Shown here one piece after another: positions 51,377-60,689 of a stretch of 64,000 bases of DNA. Within the stretch, counting starts at the first letter, position 1; the number at the start of each line of letters is the position of its first letter. Source of the DNA: Hyphomicrobiales bacterium. GTDB taxonomy: Bacteria > Pseudomonadota > Alphaproteobacteria > Rhizobiales > Rhizobiaceae. The DNA lies in the NCBI GenBank assembly GCA_900472625.1, contig UCIT01000026.1, positions 62,001 through 126,000 of the forward strand, written 5' to 3'. Made by a program: the position numbers and the translations under genes. Below the pieces are notes generated by a model. It did not search any database. It was given only the letters and a program-made list of their open reading frames with translations, and was not told the origin of the DNA.

Positions 51377-52546
51377 GTGAATCAACAGACTGCAGCCAAT
51401 CCCGTGGAAAGACGTGTCGTTCTGCACTTCCCCGGCTTCGAGCCTCTCGACCCAAAGGCCCATCACGCCCGTTACGTCAGGTCCGCGAACCAGAGCGCCA
51501 AGGTCTGGGATGTCAAATTCGACGTCAGCGGCCTGCGCAAAGGCGATGCAGGTTCTTTCTTTGATACGAATTGTACCACAACAGATGCGCGAACATCCGG
51601 CCGCGTGTTCATCTATGATCATAATGAGCTTGTTCACCACTTCACCGACAAGAGCCTGATCCGCCGACTGGCCGCCGGCTACGGCGCAGCGGCAAGCGTT
51701 GTATTTCAAGGCGGTCTGTTCGGTTATTTCAGGCATGCTTGGCGCTTCGGCCTGTTCTTTGTCTTCCCGTTCCTGTTTGTGGCAGTGGCAATCGCGCTCA
51801 GCCTTCTCATCGCGGCTTTTCCCGACTTACTCGGCTTCCAGCGATGGCACTTGCTTTGGAGCACGGTGCTGGCAGTCCTGTTCTTCACCTCGGTTTTCCT
51901 TCCCTTTTCGCGAAGGCTGCACACCCTGCATCTTTTCGCTGATTGGGAGCTGGCCGTGGCATTGGCCAATATGGAAGATCCCTTCGTTATTCAGTGGCTC
52001 GAACGCTGCAAGAACAGCGTCCGCGAAGCCCTTAACGAAGAGGCTGACGAATATCTGATTACTTCTCACAGCATGGGATCGAGCGTCGCCGCCCATGTGA
52101 TCGGCATGCTGATCGAGGAAGAGCCGCGCATTCTGGCCGGCAAGCGCGTGGTGTTCGTGACGCTCGGCGGCGCCATCCTGCAATGCGCCCTGCTACGGCC
52201 GGCAACCAAGCTGCGCGCCCGCGTCGGCGCCATCGCCAGAGCGAAGGATGTCTTTTTCCTCGAGATCCACTGCCTGACCGACGTGATCCACTTCTACAAG
52301 TCGCGCGTCGTCGCGCTCGCAGGCCATCCGGATGCACCGCAGGCGGCAATCGCGACCATCCGCATGCGAAACATGCTCACTACGGAACATTACCGCAAGA
52401 TCAGACGCGACTTCCTGCGCGTGCACAGGCAATACGTGCTCGGCCCCGACTTGCGAGCTGCCTTCGACTTTACCCTGATGACCGCGGGGCCACTTCCGGC
52501 GGCGGCGTTCGCACACTTCACGCAGGAACGGACCGCGCAGCTGTAA
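51377..52546 (+). CDS. Membrane protein with an alpha/beta-hydrolase-like domain
   Basis: A 389-aa protein with a GTG start at 51377. The first 110 residues look soluble; two hydrophobic helices follow (FGLFFVFPFLFVAVAIALSLL near 125 and LLWSTVLAVLFFTSVFLPF near 156). The C-terminal half has a nucleophile-elbow-like YLITSHSMGSSVAAHV (Ser-His-Ser-Met-Gly, with the second Ser as candidate nucleophile) and then VVFVTLGG, where an acid or strand would be expected. Candidate catalytic His residues are not obvious. It may be a membrane-attached lipase or esterase; I am not sure of a family. Confidence 0.6.
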   Translation: MNQQTAANPVERRVVLHFPGFEPLDPKAHHARYVRSANQSAKVWDVKFDVSGLRKGDAGSFFDTNCTTTDARTSGRVFIYDHNELVHHFTDKSLIRRLAAGYGAAASVVFQGGLFGYFRHAWRFGLFFVFPFLFVAVAIALSLLIAAFPDLLGFQRWHLLWSTVLAVLFFTSVFLPFSRRLHTLHLFADWELAVALANMEDPFVIQWLERCKNSVREALNEEADEYLITSHSMGSSVAAHVIGMLIEEEPRILAGKRVVFVTLGGAILQCALLRPATKLRARVGAIARAKDVFFLEIHCLTDVIHFYKSRVVALAGHPDAPQAAIATIRMRNMLTTEHYRKIRRDFLRVHRQYVLGPDLRAAFDFTLMTAGPLPAAAFAHFTQERTAQL

Positions 52547-52564
52547 GCCGCCCAAGGTAAAATC

Positions 52565-52600
52565 GAGAAGCCCGACTGAACTCGTTCAGTCGGGCTTCTC
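52565..52600. terminator. Strong terminator between convergent genes
   Basis: A perfect 16-bp stem (52565-52580 with 52585-52600) and CTCG loop, between the hydrolase-like gene and the convergent ATPase gene. Confidence 0.85.
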
Positions 52601-52631
52601 TTGGCTGAGCAATGGCATTCGGTTGCGCACG

Positions 52632-53717
52632 CTACTCGATGGCCGAGAGCAGAGCCGCAGCCGGCGGGTGCGATGTCCGCTCCGACGCTGCAGCCTCATC
52701 GCCGACCAGGCAACGGATCAGCTGGTCCATGCTGACGCTGCCGACCTCGTGCCCGTCCGCCGAGATCACGGTCGCCGCGGTTGCATTGGCAATCGACATC
52801 TCCCGCAAGCACGCCTCCACCGTGGTGCTCGCAGGTATGCGAACCGTCTGCTTGCCCGACGACCCCGGCGGCGCCATGATCGCCTCCACCTGGATAACCC
52901 TTGCCCGGTTCACTTCCTTGACGAAGGCGGCGATGTAGTCGTCCGCCGGCTTCAGGACGATATCAGCCGGCGTGCCCTGCTGGATCACCTCCCCGTCCCG
53001 CAGGATGGCGATACGATCGCCGAGCCTCAACGCCTCATCGAGATCGTGGGTGATGAAGACCACGGTCTTCTTGAGCTCCTGCTGCAGGTCGAGGAGCACC
53101 GTCTGCATGTCGACGCGGATCAAGGGATCGAGCGCCGAATAGGCTTCGTCCATCAGCAGAATCTCGGCGTCGTTGGTCAGCGCGCGCGCGAGCCCCACAC
53201 GCTGCTGCATGCCGCCGGACAACTGGTTCGGATAGTGTTCCGAAAAACCGTCGAGACCGACGCGCTTGATCCAGTGTTGCGCCCGCTCCTCGCGCTCGCC
53301 CTTCGACACCCCCTGGATCTCCAGACCGTAGACGGCGTTCTGAAGCACGTTGCGGTGTGGCAGCAGGCCGAACTTCTGGAAGACCATGGCGGTCTTCTTC
53401 TGCCGGAACTGTCGCAGCTGTTCCTGATCCATCCGACAGACATCGGCGTCGCCGTAAAGCACTTCCCCAGACGTCGGATCGATCAGCCGGTTGATATGGC
53501 GGATCAACGTCGATTTCCCCGAGCCCGATAGGCCCATGATAACGGTGATGCCGCCACCGGGAATGGTGATGTTTATATCCTTCAAGCCCAGCACATGTCC
53601 ATGCTCGCGGTTGAGCTCGGTCTTCGACATGCCGCGCATCACCTGTTCGACGAACTCGCGACCGCGCGGTCCGAAGATCTTGTAGAGGTTGCGGATCTTG
53701 ATCGATTGACTAGCCAT
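52632..53717 (-). CDS. Quaternary-amine ABC transporter ATP-binding protein (ProV/OpuA/ChoV type)
   Basis: A 361-aa ATPase from ATG 53717. It begins with the ProV-type extension (IRNLYKIFGPRGREFVEQVM), has Walker A MGLSGSGKSTLIRHINRLI, signature LSGGMQQRVGLARAL and Walker B ILLMDEAYSALDPLIR. The C-terminal 90 residues contain a CBS-like regulatory tail (VEACLREMSIANATAATVI). It drives uptake of betaine, choline or proline betaine. It overlaps the permease gene (53710-54597) by 8 bp, with the three genes in one operon led by the binding-protein gene. Confidence 0.9.
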   Translation of the reverse strand: MASQSIKIRNLYKIFGPRGREFVEQVMRGMSKTELNREHGHVLGLKDINITIPGGGITVIMGLSGSGKSTLIRHINRLIDPTSGEVLYGDADVCRMDQEQLRQFRQKKTAMVFQKFGLLPHRNVLQNAVYGLEIQGVSKGEREERAQHWIKRVGLDGFSEHYPNQLSGGMQQRVGLARALTNDAEILLMDEAYSALDPLIRVDMQTVLLDLQQELKKTVVFITHDLDEALRLGDRIAILRDGEVIQQGTPADIVLKPADDYIAAFVKEVNRARVIQVEAIMAPPGSSGKQTVRIPASTTVEACLREMSIANATAATVISADGHEVGSVSMDQLIRCLVGDEAAASERTSHPPAAALLSAIE

Positions 53718-54597
53718 GGACGACCTCCCGGTGCTTCTGCAGGCGCAGACCATAGGCCTGGCTGATGCGGTCGAAGATGATGGCGATGCCGACGATTGCG
53801 AGGCCATTGAAGACGCCGAGGGTGAAATACTGGTTGGCGATGGCCTTCAGCACCGGCTGGCCGAGACCCTGCACGCCGATCATCGAGGCGATGACCACCA
53901 TGGCAAGCGCCATCATGATCGTCTGGTTGATGCCGGCCATGATCGTCGGCAAGGCGAGAGGCAACTGGACATTGCGCAGCTTCTGCCAACTCGACGAGCC
54001 GAACGCGTCAGCCGCCTCCAGCACATCTCGATCGACCATGCGGATGCCGAGATTGGTAAGCCGGATCATCGGCGGCAGAGCGTAGATCACGACGGCGATG
54101 ACGCCAGGCACGCGGCCAATGCCGAGCAGCATGACGACGGGGATGAGGTAGACGAAGCTCGGCATCGTCTGCATCACGTCGAGGATCGGATTGACGACCC
54201 TCTGCATGCGGTCGGAGCGAGACATGGCGATGCCGATCGGCAAGCCGACGGCAATCGACAGGACGGTACAGACGAAGATCATCGACACGGTCTTCATCGT
54301 GTCTTCCCACATGTCGAAATAGCCGATGAGCAGCAGCGTGACGATACAGCCGACGACGATCCGCCAGCTGCGGGTGGCGAGCCAGGCGATGGCGCCAATG
54401 ATGGCAACGACCAGAGGCCAAGGCATGCCGGTCATCAGGCGCTCGGCCCAGATCAGAAAGCTTTGCAGCGGGCTGAACAGCGTTTCGATACTGCCGCCAT
54501 AGCCACGCGTGAAGGCACGAAAACCCTCGTCCACGCTCTTTTTCAGCGCGCGCAACAGGTCCTCGTCCATCGACGGAAATTTCCAGAGCCAATCCAT
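53710..54597 (-). CDS. Quaternary-amine ABC transporter permease (ProW/ChoW type)
   Basis: A 295-aa membrane protein from ATG 54597; an alternative ATG is at 54615. The family sequence LIGYFDMWEDTMKTVSMIFVCTVLSIAVGLPIGIAMSRS and the loop GSSSWQKLRNVQLPLALPTIMAGINQTIMMALAMVVIASMIGV are typical of betaine permeases. It forms the membrane channel with the ProV-type ATPase. The preceding binding-protein gene is separated from it by a stem-loop at 54666. Confidence 0.91.
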   Translation of the reverse strand: MDWLWKFPSMDEDLLRALKKSVDEGFRAFTRGYGGSIETLFSPLQSFLIWAERLMTGMPWPLVVAIIGAIAWLATRSWRIVVGCIVTLLLIGYFDMWEDTMKTVSMIFVCTVLSIAVGLPIGIAMSRSDRMQRVVNPILDVMQTMPSFVYLIPVVMLLGIGRVPGVIAVVIYALPPMIRLTNLGIRMVDRDVLEAADAFGSSSWQKLRNVQLPLALPTIMAGINQTIMMALAMVVIASMIGVQGLGQPVLKAIANQYFTLGVFNGLAIVGIAIIFDRISQAYGLRLQKHREVVHG

Positions 54598-54665
54598 GTC
54601 AGTTCCCCATGACAAAATCGGCGGCGGCCCTGATTATTGTTTGACCGTCGCGCCGGCGTGCATTC

Positions 54666-54687
54666 GGGCGGCCAATCTTGGCCGCCC
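54666..54687. terminator. Hairpin after the betaine-binding-protein gene
   Basis: A 10-bp stem GGGCGGCCAA with TTGGCCGCCC (54666-54675 and 54678-54687) with a 2-nt loop, between the binding-protein gene and the permease gene. It would produce a partial terminator, giving more of the binding protein, a common scheme in ABC operons. Confidence 0.7.
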
Positions 54688-54702
54688 GCTGTCGATGCGG
54701 TC

Positions 54703-55704
54703 TTAGAGCGAAGCCTTGATTTTGGCAGCGACCTCAGGCGAAACCCAAGTGGTCCACAGGTCCGCATTGTTCTTGAGGAAGTACTTGGCACCCTCCTCGC
54801 CGCTGGCCTGGTTGTCGGACATCCAGGCGATCAGCTTGTTGACGGTGTCGTTGGTCCAGGCGCGCTTATTGAGGTAGCCGACCACCTCGGGACCAGCCTT
54901 GTCGGCGAAGGTCTTGGTGACCAGAGTTTCGACGTTATCGGCCGGCCAGGCATTTTCCTTCGGATCGGCGCAATCAGCGACCGAGGTGCAACGCTTCCAC
55001 TCATCGGCGTTGTATTCCGCGCCGTAGCCGAGCTTCACCATCTCGTACTTGCCGACCAGTGCCGTTGGTGCCCAGTAGTAGCCGACCCATGGCTGCTTGG
55101 CTTCGTAGGCCTTGGCGATCGAGCCATCGAGGCCCGCGGCCGAGCCGGTGTCAACCAACGTGAAGCCGGCCTTTTCGCCGCCATAGGCCTTGAAGAGTTG
55201 CGCGGTCACGACCGTGCCGCCCCAACCCTGCGGACCGTTGAACACGGCGCCCTTGCTCTTGTCTTCAGGAGCCGGGAAGAGCTCGGGGTGCTTCAGAAGA
55301 TCCGGGATGGTTTTAACGTCAGGGTGCGCGTCGGCAAGGTACTTCGGAATCCACCAGCCCTGGATGGCGCCGTCGGAAAGGATCTTGGCCGCCTTGACAA
55401 ACTTGCCATCGGCGAGGCCGCGATTGACGATCTCGGGCTGCAGGCTGACCCAGGCTTCCGGCGCGATGTCCGGCTGGCCCTTTTCGGCCATCGACGTTAG
55501 GGTCGGGACCGTGTCGCCGACCACCAGTTCGGCCTTGCAGCCGAAACCTGCCTCAAGGATAAGCTTGTCGATGTTCGCCGCCACTTCGGCGGACTGCCAG
55601 TTCATGTTGGCGATCGTGACATCGCCGCACTCGGCAGCGGATGCGGCACCGCCGAGACCCAGCAGGCCGACGGCAAGAACGGTGGAAGCCAAAAGCATTT
55701 TCAT
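54703..55704 (-). CDS. Glycine betaine/choline-type ABC transporter binding protein
   Basis: A 333-aa protein from ATG 55704, with GAGGGA nine bases upstream and a signal peptide ending in GAASAA. The mature part has MNWQSAEVAANIDKLILEAGFG and GWWIPKYLADAHPDVKTIPDLLKHPELFP, typical of ProX/OpuAC-type betaine-binding proteins that hold the ligand in a box of Trp residues. Together with the permease and ATPase it imports a betaine, and the flavoenzyme upstream makes proline betaine one candidate. Confidence 0.87.
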   Translation of the reverse strand: MKMLLASTVLAVGLLGLGGAASAAECGDVTIANMNWQSAEVAANIDKLILEAGFGCKAELVVGDTVPTLTSMAEKGQPDIAPEAWVSLQPEIVNRGLADGKFVKAAKILSDGAIQGWWIPKYLADAHPDVKTIPDLLKHPELFPAPEDKSKGAVFNGPQGWGGTVVTAQLFKAYGGEKAGFTLVDTGSAAGLDGSIAKAYEAKQPWVGYYWAPTALVGKYEMVKLGYGAEYNADEWKRCTSVADCADPKENAWPADNVETLVTKTFADKAGPEVVGYLNKRAWTNDTVNKLIAWMSDNQASGEEGAKYFLKNNADLWTTWVSPEVAAKIKASL

Positions 55705-55899
55705 TTTCTTGTTCCCTCTGGTCGCGGTGCAACGTGAACCCGGGCGCTGGCGGCACCGCGTCCACCAACAACCGCATTGAGCCTTTATTGACGCGGCATG
55801 CGCCATTCCGATTGCGTCAAAAAATGGCGCATTGGAGCTTTCTTTCAATGTCCTTATACAACCTCTGTCGCAATATGATGATCCCTGTCGCACATGGCC

Positions 55900-57942
55900 T
55901 CATAGCAGCGACGCCAAGCGAAACGCCTCGTAGATCGCCGCGTGGATATTCCTGCTCGCCACCGCGTCTCCGATTCGAACCAGATCGAAACGGCCCGCCG
56001 CATTGCGGGTACGCAAAGGCCCACGTCTTGCGATTAGCGCGGCATAATCAACCGCGCCGAGGTTGCGTGATTGCGGCTTGAGCTCGAAGTAGAGATCGGC
56101 ATTCGCCGTCGTCCCGTGCTCCACCACCACCTGCGACACGCGCCGCTTCCATTGCTGGTCTTCGGCATAGTCCGAGCCAAGGACGGCAACCAACTGATTG
56201 CCTTCCCGGCGAACGGATTTCAACCGCGTATTGATCGTCACCGTAACGCCCTTTTCAGCGAAAATCCTGGCGTAGGGCACATGGTTCATCCCTCCGACCT
56301 CGGGGGCAAAAAAGCGCTCCGGCGACACCAGTTCGAGTTGCGCACCGGAATTGGCAATCACCTCGGCCGCCGACATGCCCGGATGCGCGCCATTGTCGTC
56401 GAACAATAGCACCGTGTCGCCCGGCTTTGTAGACCCGGCGAGAATGTCCCACGAGGACGTCACCAGGTCGTCACCGGCCTCGAGCGCCGGAGATTGGGCG
56501 ATGCCGCCCGTCGCCACCACGACCAGATCGGGATCGAAGGCCAGAACGTCGTCGCCACCGGCAAAGACGTCGTAGTGGATATCGACGCCGAGGCGTTCGA
56601 GTTCGTCCAGACGCCAATCGACGATGCCGATCATCTCCCGCCGCCGCGGATTGCGCACCAAAAGATTGATCTGCCCACCCACCTTGCCTGTCGCCTCAAG
56701 GATATCAACCGTGTGTCCACGTTCCGCAAGAACACGCGCGGCCTCAAGCCCGGCCGGACCGGCGCCGACCACTACCGCGCGACGGCGCGACGGCGCCCGA
56801 TCGATCGTATGCTGCAGTTCCCCTTCGCGGCCGGTGACCGCATTGTGAATACAGAGCGCCTCGCCGCCCTCGTAGATGCGATCCAGACAATAGGTTGCGC
56901 CGACGCAGGGTCGAATGCGCGCCTCTTCTCCGGCTTCGATCTTTCGGATGATGTGGGGATCGGCGATGTGCGGCCGGGTCATGCCGACCATGTCAAGCTT
57001 GCCCTCGGCGATCGCATGCCTCGCCGTAGCTACATCCGAGATGCGCGCGGCATGGAATACTGGGAACTTCGTCGCCGCCCTGATCTCGCCGGCAAAGTCG
57101 AGATGCGGCGCCGAGGTCATACCCTGGATGGGGATGACATTGTTGAGCGCCACGTCGCTATCGATATGACCACGGATGACGTTCAGGAAATCGATCGATC
57201 CGGCAGCGACCAGCCGCCGCGCGATCTCGAGCCCCTCCTCACGTGACAGACCCTTCTCCCAGTCCTCATCGGCCACGAGGCGGATACCGACGATGAAATC
57301 GGCACCGACCACCTTGCGAACGGCCTCCGTCACCATATTCGAAAAACGCATGCGATTTTCCAGCGTCCCGCCGAACTCATCGTCGCGTACATTGGTCGCC
57401 GGCGACCAGAAGCCGTCCATGAGATGGCCGTACGCTTCGAACTCGATGCCATCGAGCCCGGCCGCCTGCATCCGCTGCGCCGCTGAGACATAGTCATCGA
57501 TGATCCGCTCGATATCCCAATCCTCCGCCTCCTTGGGAAAGGCGCGATGAGCCGGTTCGCGGATCGGGCTGGGCGCCAGCACCGGCAACCAGTCGCCCTT
57601 GTTCCAGCCAGTGCGGCGGCCGAGATGCGTCAGCTGGATCATCACCGCAGTGCCGTGCTCGTGACAGTCGTCGGCAAGCCGCTTCATCCACGGCACGATC
57701 TCGTCGCGATAGGCATGCAGGTTGCCGAAGGCCGGCGGAGAGTCGGCCGAGACGACGGCCGAGCCCGCCGTCATCGTGAGCGCGATGCCGCCTTTCGCCT
57801 TTTCGCGGTGATAGAGACGATAGCGATCCGTCGGCATGCCGTGTTCGGAGTAGGCGGGCTCGTGTGCCGTCGACATCAGCCGATTCTTCAGCGTCAGGTT
57901 TTTCAGTTGGAACGGTTGAAGGAGAGGATCCTGCGAAGCCAT
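55900..57942 (-). CDS. OYE-type flavoenzyme fused to an FAD/NAD domain, N-methylproline demethylase-like
   Basis: A 680-aa protein. Residues 1-350 form an Old Yellow Enzyme TIM barrel (LLQPFQLKNLTLKNRLMSTAHEPAYSEHG at the start, then the substrate-site EFEAYGHLMDGFWSPATNVRDDEFGG stretch). A cluster-binding segment follows (CVGATYCLDR ... CIHN). The last 300 aa form a pyridine-nucleotide-binding domain (AVVVGAGPAGLEAARVLAERGHTVDILEA). This architecture is that of trimethylamine-dehydrogenase-like enzymes and, in rhizobia, StcD-like N-methylproline demethylases of stachydrine use. The betaine-type importer adjacent in the same direction supports that role. Confidence 0.83.
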   Translation of the reverse strand: MASQDPLLQPFQLKNLTLKNRLMSTAHEPAYSEHGMPTDRYRLYHREKAKGGIALTMTAGSAVVSADSPPAFGNLHAYRDEIVPWMKRLADDCHEHGTAVMIQLTHLGRRTGWNKGDWLPVLAPSPIREPAHRAFPKEAEDWDIERIIDDYVSAAQRMQAAGLDGIEFEAYGHLMDGFWSPATNVRDDEFGGTLENRMRFSNMVTEAVRKVVGADFIVGIRLVADEDWEKGLSREEGLEIARRLVAAGSIDFLNVIRGHIDSDVALNNVIPIQGMTSAPHLDFAGEIRAATKFPVFHAARISDVATARHAIAEGKLDMVGMTRPHIADPHIIRKIEAGEEARIRPCVGATYCLDRIYEGGEALCIHNAVTGREGELQHTIDRAPSRRRAVVVGAGPAGLEAARVLAERGHTVDILEATGKVGGQINLLVRNPRRREMIGIVDWRLDELERLGVDIHYDVFAGGDDVLAFDPDLVVVATGGIAQSPALEAGDDLVTSSWDILAGSTKPGDTVLLFDDNGAHPGMSAAEVIANSGAQLELVSPERFFAPEVGGMNHVPYARIFAEKGVTVTINTRLKSVRREGNQLVAVLGSDYAEDQQWKRRVSQVVVEHGTTANADLYFELKPQSRNLGAVDYAALIARRGPLRTRNAAGRFDLVRIGDAVASRNIHAAIYEAFRLASLL

Positions 57943-58157
57943 TTATCTGCACCCGGTTATAGGACGGAATGCCGATCTTCTCTCAAAACGAACGTGCGCA
58001 CGATGGATAAAACGCCATGAAACGACGCCAATGCGCCGCCGGCGAATTTTGTTGCCCGTCCTCCCATAAGCGACCGCTTTATTGTCATCAGCTGATCTTC
58101 GTCCGGCAGCGGAACCAAACGCGGCAAGCTGCGTTCTAGACGCCGATGAGGTACAGC

Positions 58158-58403
58158 ATGAGCGACGAAAAACTCTGGAACAAGCCGGTGATCATTGCGA
58201 TCGGATCGGCAAGATACATTGTCAAAAACACCCGCGATGCAGCGTGGCTGCTCGCCGACAAATGGCCGGTTCTGACAGGCAAGGCCTTCGTTCGCGCCCT
58301 TAAGGCATGCGCCGCAGCGATGGAGGGCAAGCGATCAGCAGCCTATGCAAGAATGGCCCTGATCGCGGCCGCCCGCCACGAGAACCTTCGGATCGAAGCC
58401 TGA
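58158..58403 (+). CDS. DUF982-like small protein
   Basis: An 81-aa protein from ATG 58158, with GAGG six bases upstream. LWNKPVIIAIGSARYIVKNTRDAAWLLADKWPVLTGKAFVRALKACAAAMEG is the pattern of the DUF982 family, widespread in rhizobia, with unknown function. The 215 bp before it (57943-58157) lie between divergent genes and carry no recognisable feature. Confidence 0.8.
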   Translation: MSDEKLWNKPVIIAIGSARYIVKNTRDAAWLLADKWPVLTGKAFVRALKACAAAMEGKRSAAYARMALIAAARHENLRIEA

Positions 58404-58463
58404 TCGTGTTGCCTCGCGCCACGAACGATGATCCGTCGCATCCTCAGGTCCATGATGACGGCA

Positions 58464-58703
58464 TCAACCGTCGATGACATCCGCTTGTGGTCGATCGCCG
58501 GCACTGACGTGCTCCTGATGCCAGGCGCCGGTTTGATCTTGATACACGATCTCGGCATCCCGGCCGCCGACCTGCTGGCGGGACGCGGCATGCTTGGCGG
58601 CGGAAAGCGCGGCCTGGTGTGAGGCGAAGCTCTCCGACCAAACGTCATCAAGCCGGTAGCCCCAGCCGCCATCGTGTTGGCCAACGTGGTATGTAATCTT
58701 CAT
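58464..58703 (-). CDS. DUF2188-like small protein
   Basis: A 79-aa protein from ATG 58703, with AAGGA eight bases upstream. YHVGQHDGGWGYRLDDVWSESFASHQAALSAAKHAAS is like the DUF2188 fold (Trp-Gly-x-Arg followed by a helix), and the C-terminal EIVYQDQTGAWHQEH fits. The function is unknown. It converges on the DUF982 gene. Confidence 0.7.
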   Translation of the reverse strand: MKITYHVGQHDGGWGYRLDDVWSESFASHQAALSAAKHAASRQQVGGRDAEIVYQDQTGAWHQEHVSAGDRPQADVIDG

Positions 58704-58991
58704 CGTCATCTTCCTTTAGAGGGTCGGGTATAACGGAAAGGTTCCGCAGCAAATATAGCAATCTCGCGAACCCGGGTCTTGTCCGCATTTATCTTTTTGG
58801 ATCAACGCGTTGCCGAGAACGTTTGAAGCATCGCCTGTAAGTCCTGAGAGACTTCGGATATTGGATTAAGATGCGTCCGCAAGTGCCTTCTACGGGAAAC
58901 ATCCTACCCGCCGCATATTGGTCTAAGCGCCTGCGCCAGGATCGGTCGTGAGCCACTTCGAAAACGGCGTGTCGAAGCACGCCGTCGCGGT

Positions 58992-60104
58992 TCAGCCCTT
59001 GTTGGTCTCGAACAGTGACCGGAACTGCCGCGGTTGGCAACGCAGATACTGATCGGCCGCCGAGACATGCGCTCCGAAATGCGCAGCGGCGTGCCATGGC
59101 CAGCGCGGATCGTACAGGATCGCGCGGGCAATCGCGATCAAGTCCGCATCTCCCGTCCCGATGATTGCCTCAGCCTGTTCGAACTCGGTGATCAGACCTA
59201 CAGCGATAACGGGCATGCGCGTGGCGGCCTTGATCGCCCTCGCGAACGGCACCTGATAATTCGGGCCGACGTCGATTTTCTGATGCGCCACCAGACCGCC
59301 GCTCGACACGTGGACTGCATTGCAGCCCCGCTGTTCGAGCGCCAAGGCAAACTGCGCGGTCTCATCGACGTTCCAGCCACCTTCGGCCCAATCGCTGGCG
59401 GACACCCGCATCGTTACCGGTCTGTTTGCCGGGAACGCATTGCGGACCTCTTCAAAAATTTCGAGCGGAAACCGCATGCGGTTTTCAAGCGATCCGCCAT
59501 ATTCATCGGTGCGCTTGTTGGAGAGCGGCGACAGAAACTGATGCAGAAGGTATCCATGCGCGCCGTGAATCTGGATTGCCGACAGGTCGAGGCGAGCCGC
59601 ACGGCGGGCAGCGTCCGCGAATGCCTTTCGCAACCTTGCCACACCGTCCATGTCGAGCTGCCGCGGCGCGTCATATCGGGGGTCGAACGGAAGATCGCTG
59701 GCACCTACGGTCTTCCAGCCCTGTGGCTTGTCCGGTGAGATCTGGCCGCCACCCTTCCACGGGACTTCGCTTGACGCCTTGCGCCCGGCGTGCCCCAGCT
59801 GGATGCCGATCGGCATCTCGGACCAGCGCCTCACGGATTCCAGTGTGCGGCCCATGGCCCGTTCGTTGTCGTCGGAATAGAGTCCGACGTCGCCGTAGGT
59901 GATGCGGCCTTCCGGCGATACCGCCGTTGCCTCTATGGTAAGAAAGCCGGCTCCTGAGTTCGCCAGCATGCCGAGATGCATCAGATGCCAATCCGTCATC
60001 GAGCCTTCCTCGGCCGAATACTGGCACATGGGCGCGATGACAATGCGATTTTTCAGCGTCAGCTCGCCAATCGAAACCGGCGTGAATAGTTTTGCTCCGG
60101 ACAT
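58992..60104 (-). CDS. NADH:flavin oxidoreductase, Old Yellow Enzyme (YqjM-like)
   Basis: A 370-aa protein from ATG 60104, with GGAG six bases upstream. LFTPVSIGELTLKNRIVIAPMCQYSAEEGSMTDWH and the HAGRKASSEVPW and HGAHGYLLHQFLSP stretches match thermophilic-like/YqjM OYEs, where Cys (in MCQYS) and His residues shape the FMN site. It reduces activated alkenes. It is soluble and monocistronic as far as can be seen. Confidence 0.9.
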   Translation of the reverse strand: MSGAKLFTPVSIGELTLKNRIVIAPMCQYSAEEGSMTDWHLMHLGMLANSGAGFLTIEATAVSPEGRITYGDVGLYSDDNERAMGRTLESVRRWSEMPIGIQLGHAGRKASSEVPWKGGGQISPDKPQGWKTVGASDLPFDPRYDAPRQLDMDGVARLRKAFADAARRAARLDLSAIQIHGAHGYLLHQFLSPLSNKRTDEYGGSLENRMRFPLEIFEEVRNAFPANRPVTMRVSASDWAEGGWNVDETAQFALALEQRGCNAVHVSSGGLVAHQKIDVGPNYQVPFARAIKAATRMPVIAVGLITEFEQAEAIIGTGDADLIAIARAILYDPRWPWHAAAHFGAHVSAADQYLRCQPRQFRSLFETNKG

Positions 60105-60250
60105 CGTATCTCCGATCGATTTTCATGGTGGCTTCACCTGAGATGTCACGATGAAGCCGGATTCTAGATTTGGTCTCGATGACCCGCCTTGAATAGTGCA
60201 CCTGAACTGGACTGCTTATCGCCTGCGATGGCAAGGTCAGAATCGCCTTT

Positions 60251-60689
60251 TCAGCGCGTGCTGGAAAGCTCGGCGGCAGCCAGCACGCTTTTCGCCCGCA
60301 CCACATCAAGCAGGACGGTGATCATAGCAAGCGTTACGACCAGTGAGCAGAAACAGACTGTGGGCCATGCCAGAGCCGGCCTGAGCGATCGTGTAGAGGA
60401 TGAGCGACCGCAAGTAGACCGACATGGTCGGCACTCCGGAGGAGGAGATGGCAATCGCCGCGCCGACCAGCACTACCCGACGGGGCGTCAGTCGGCGGGC
60501 GGGAATCGTCGCCAGCGCCGAGGCAACCGCGAAGAGCGCGATCGTCCCGCCGTTCACCAGTGCATTCGACGAAGAGACGACCTCGCGTGCGATCTGTGCA
60601 CCAAGCGATAGTGTCATGGCGCCGAGAACGTACGCGGTCGTTACCGCTGCCGTTGCTGCCGCGAAAATGGCGAACTGATCGTTTGGCAT
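60251..60689 (-). pseudogene. Decayed major facilitator superfamily transporter fragment
   Basis: From ATG 60689 the frame gives about four membrane helices of an MFS protein (FAIFAAATAAVTTAYVLG, IALFAVASALATIPARR, VVLVGAAIAISSSGVPTMSVYL), then is broken. The C-terminal end of such a protein (VTLAMITVLLDVVRAKSV) appears in another frame up to 60251. The intervening two thirds of a normal MFS protein are missing. It is a deletion-frameshift remnant. The 146 bp from 60105 to 60250 have no recognisable feature. Confidence 0.65.

Noticed and set aside
53716-55500. Plus-strand open frames opposite the betaine permease and binding protein
   Set aside because: They are His/Asp-rich shadow products of the minus-strand genes and have no ribosome-binding sites.
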